Below, piece by piece: positions 13,880-14,931 of a stretch of 14,931 nt of DNA. The notes beneath the pieces are model-generated. The model worked only from the letters and a program-made list of their open reading frames with translations. It ran no database searches and had not been told where the DNA came from. The position numbers and the translations under genes are program-made. Position 1 is the stretch's first letter. Each line of letters begins with the position of its first letter. The stretch comes from Methyloprofundus sp. (lineage in GTDB: Bacteria > Pseudomonadota > Gammaproteobacteria > Methylococcales > Methylomonadaceae), in contig WTCN01000207.1 in the NCBI GenBank assembly GCA_013138555.1, forward strand, positions 1-14,931. Direction: 5' to 3'.

Positions 13880-14437
13880 ATGGCGGCAACACCTTCTAAT
13901 ATGATGCCTTTAGGCACTATCGCTCCAGATTTTAAATTGTTTGATACAATTTCAGCTGAGCAAAAAAATCTTTCTAGCCTCAAGGGAGAGAAGGGCACAG
14001 TGGTGATGTTTATTTGTAATCACTGCCCCTATGTTATTCATATCAAAGAGCAACTGTGTGATATTGCACAGAAATATGCATTGCAAGGTATCAATACCAT
14101 TGCGATTAGTGCCAATGATATAGCAAACTATCCACAGGATGCGCCTGATAAGATGCAGGCATTGATGGCTGAATGGGGGAATCCGTTTGCTGCTTATTGT
14201 TATGATGCAACACAGGACGTGGCAAAGGCTTATTTAGCTGCTTGTACACCTGATTTGTATTTATTTGACCAGGATTTATCCTGTGTTTATCGTGGTCGGT
14301 TGGATGCGGCGACACCTAAAAATAATGTGCCATTGACGGGGGAAGATTTACGCACTGCTCTGGATGCTTTGTTGGCAGGTAAGCCCGTTATTAAGGAACA
14401 AATGCCTAGTATAGGCTGTAATATCAAGTGGAAGTAG
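13880..14437 (+). CDS. Thioredoxin-fold (AhpC/TSA-ResA-like) protein with CNHC active site
   Basis: A 185-residue redox protein of the peroxiredoxin/ResA-like thioredoxin superfamily. It shows LGTIAPDFKLFDT near the N-terminus, then VVMFICNHCPYV with redox cysteines C46 and C49. The cis-proline is in CTPDLYLFD (P124), and the C-terminal SIGCNIKWK is typical of this subfamily of cytoplasmic proteins. No signal peptide is present, so periplasmic cytochrome maturation is unlikely; the substrate is unknown. Extra cysteines C122 and C180 could take part in exchange. The ATG at 13880 is preferred to the TTG at 13868, since GAGG (13870-13873) sits 6 bases upstream of it. It is divergent from the small Met/His-rich protein. 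Confidence 0.9.
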   Translation: MAATPSNMMPLGTIAPDFKLFDTISAEQKNLSSLKGEKGTVVMFICNHCPYVIHIKEQLCDIAQKYALQGINTIAISANDIANYPQDAPDKMQALMAEWGNPFAAYCYDATQDVAKAYLAACTPDLYLFDQDLSCVYRGRLDAATPKNNVPLTGEDLRTALDALLAGKPVIKEQMPSIGCNIKWK

Positions 14438-14461
14438 CGAGTTTCAGTGCGTAGGTCGCTT

Positions 14462-14752
14462 TTATGTGCAATTTTTTATTTCCTGACGATAAATATCCCA
14501 TTTACTGAAAGGAATTGCAATAAGCTCAACTTTTAACCTATCTGAACAGGCAAATTTGATAAAGAAAAAATCACGATATGTCCAGTCAGCAACGCTTTGA
14601 GAAAATAATACTGACGTAGATAATTGTTCAAAAAAATTACTTCCTGGTTTTTCTGATAGAAAATCATTTACATTCTCAGAAGGAGGCAAGTTAAATCTAG
14701 CTAATACAGAACATAGGACTAATACAGTCACAATAAAAAATTTCATAATCAT
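14462..14752 (-). CDS. Small secreted or membrane-anchored protein, unknown
   Basis: A 96-residue protein with an N-terminal hydrophobic segment (MIMKFFIVTVLVLCSVLA) that is either a signal peptide or a membrane anchor; no lipobox is evident. The remainder is polar with a paired hydrophobic patch (DFFFIKFAC, VELIAIPFSKW). The overall plan, a leader, a conserved NP/PS-like turn, then two beta strands, loosely recalls DUF4359 proteins, but I cannot confirm that. On the minus strand AAAGGA lies 9 bases before the ATG at 14752; a second ATG two codons in is also possible. It is convergent with the thioredoxin-like gene. Confidence 0.6.
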   Translation of the reverse strand: MIMKFFIVTVLVLCSVLARFNLPPSENVNDFLSEKPGSNFFEQLSTSVLFSQSVADWTYRDFFFIKFACSDRLKVELIAIPFSKWDIYRQEIKNCT

Positions 14753-14790
14753 TTTAAATTATCCTTTCCAGGGTGATCACATTAAAAAAA

Positions 14791-14810
14791 ACATTAAACA
14801 TTAAACATTA
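14791..14810. repeat. ACATTAA short tandem repeat
   Basis: Just under three perfect copies of the 7-base unit ACATTAA, directly after an A8 run, 39 bases upstream of the small secreted-protein start. It could vary in copy number and alter promoter spacing. Confidence 0.7.
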
Positions 14811-14833
14811 TATTCAATACCTTTGCCAAAATA

Positions 14834-14857
14834 AAGGAGGGTAAAAACCATCTCCTT
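14834..14857 (-). terminator. Possible terminator of the gene entering from the right
   Basis: AAGGAG (14834-14839) pairs with CTCCTT (14852-14857), with an inner GGT/ACC pairing and a two-base bulge. On the minus strand it follows the partial frame's stop and is trailed by TATTTTGG. A weak intrinsic terminator at best. Confidence 0.35.
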
Positions 14858-14868
14858 ACACACAACTC

Positions 14869-14931
14869 CTAAATGAGCCCCTCTAGCTTATGCGCCATTT
14901 GGACTCCATAAACACAATCTTGAATACGCTG
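14869..14931 (-). CDS. Possible C-terminal end of a gene (5' part outside window)
   Basis: The minus-strand frame from the window edge encodes QRIQDCVYGVQMAHKLEGLI and stops at 14869-14871. A hairpin follows 11 bases later. Twenty residues are too few to identify a family or to be sure the frame is used. Confidence 0.3.
   Translation of the reverse strand, partial: QRIQDCVYGVQMAHKLEGLI

Overview
The window looks like an AT-rich gammaproteobacterial chromosome. The MetG, Mrp/ApbC, Dcd, YcgL, YajD, Tag and DnaQ homologues all read like gammaproteobacterial versions. A transketolase and a transaldolase flanking two repeat proteins would suit a bacterium with heavy sugar-phosphate flux, for example a Methylococcales-type methylotroph, but that placement is inference. 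No phage, IS element, CRISPR array, rRNA or tRNA was seen.

Layout. (1) 1-3413: the 3' end of transketolase, then two adjacent genes whose products carry twelve copies of a short motif, [ST]-[GAS]-V-[ADE]-[KR]-Y-[LIV], then transaldolase with a strong terminator. The first repeat protein is predicted to be a signal-peptide-bearing, single-pass membrane protein with its motif copies in the cytoplasm. The second is soluble. I could not assign either to a known family; they are the best candidate here for an undescribed system. (2) 3414-7767: a palindromic intergenic repeat, metG on the minus strand, a divergent intergenic region with a promoter overlapped by a perfect palindrome, the Fe-S carrier ATPase mrp/apbC, dcd, and a second palindromic element. 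(3) 7780-9130: ycgL on the minus strand, divergent from an overlapping pair encoding a CPBP-type membrane protease and a four-helix membrane protein. (4) 9246-10983: a minus-strand OprD-like outer-membrane porin preceded by a complete cobalamin riboswitch with its own promoter, so the porin is probably B12-controlled. (5) 11149-13515: yajD-tag (coupled by ATGA), dnaQ and a Crp/Fnr-family regulator that overlaps the end of dnaQ. (6) 13520-14931: a tiny Met/His-rich membrane protein, a thioredoxin-fold protein with a CNHC active site, a small secreted protein of unknown function, and the last codons of a possible minus-strand gene cut by the window end.

The genes fall into housekeeping groups: pentose-phosphate enzymes at the left, translation, Fe-S and dUTP supply in the middle, and DNA repair and proofreading at the right. 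The two less ordinary systems are the GVAKY-repeat pair between the two pentose-phosphate enzymes and the B12-riboswitch/porin unit.
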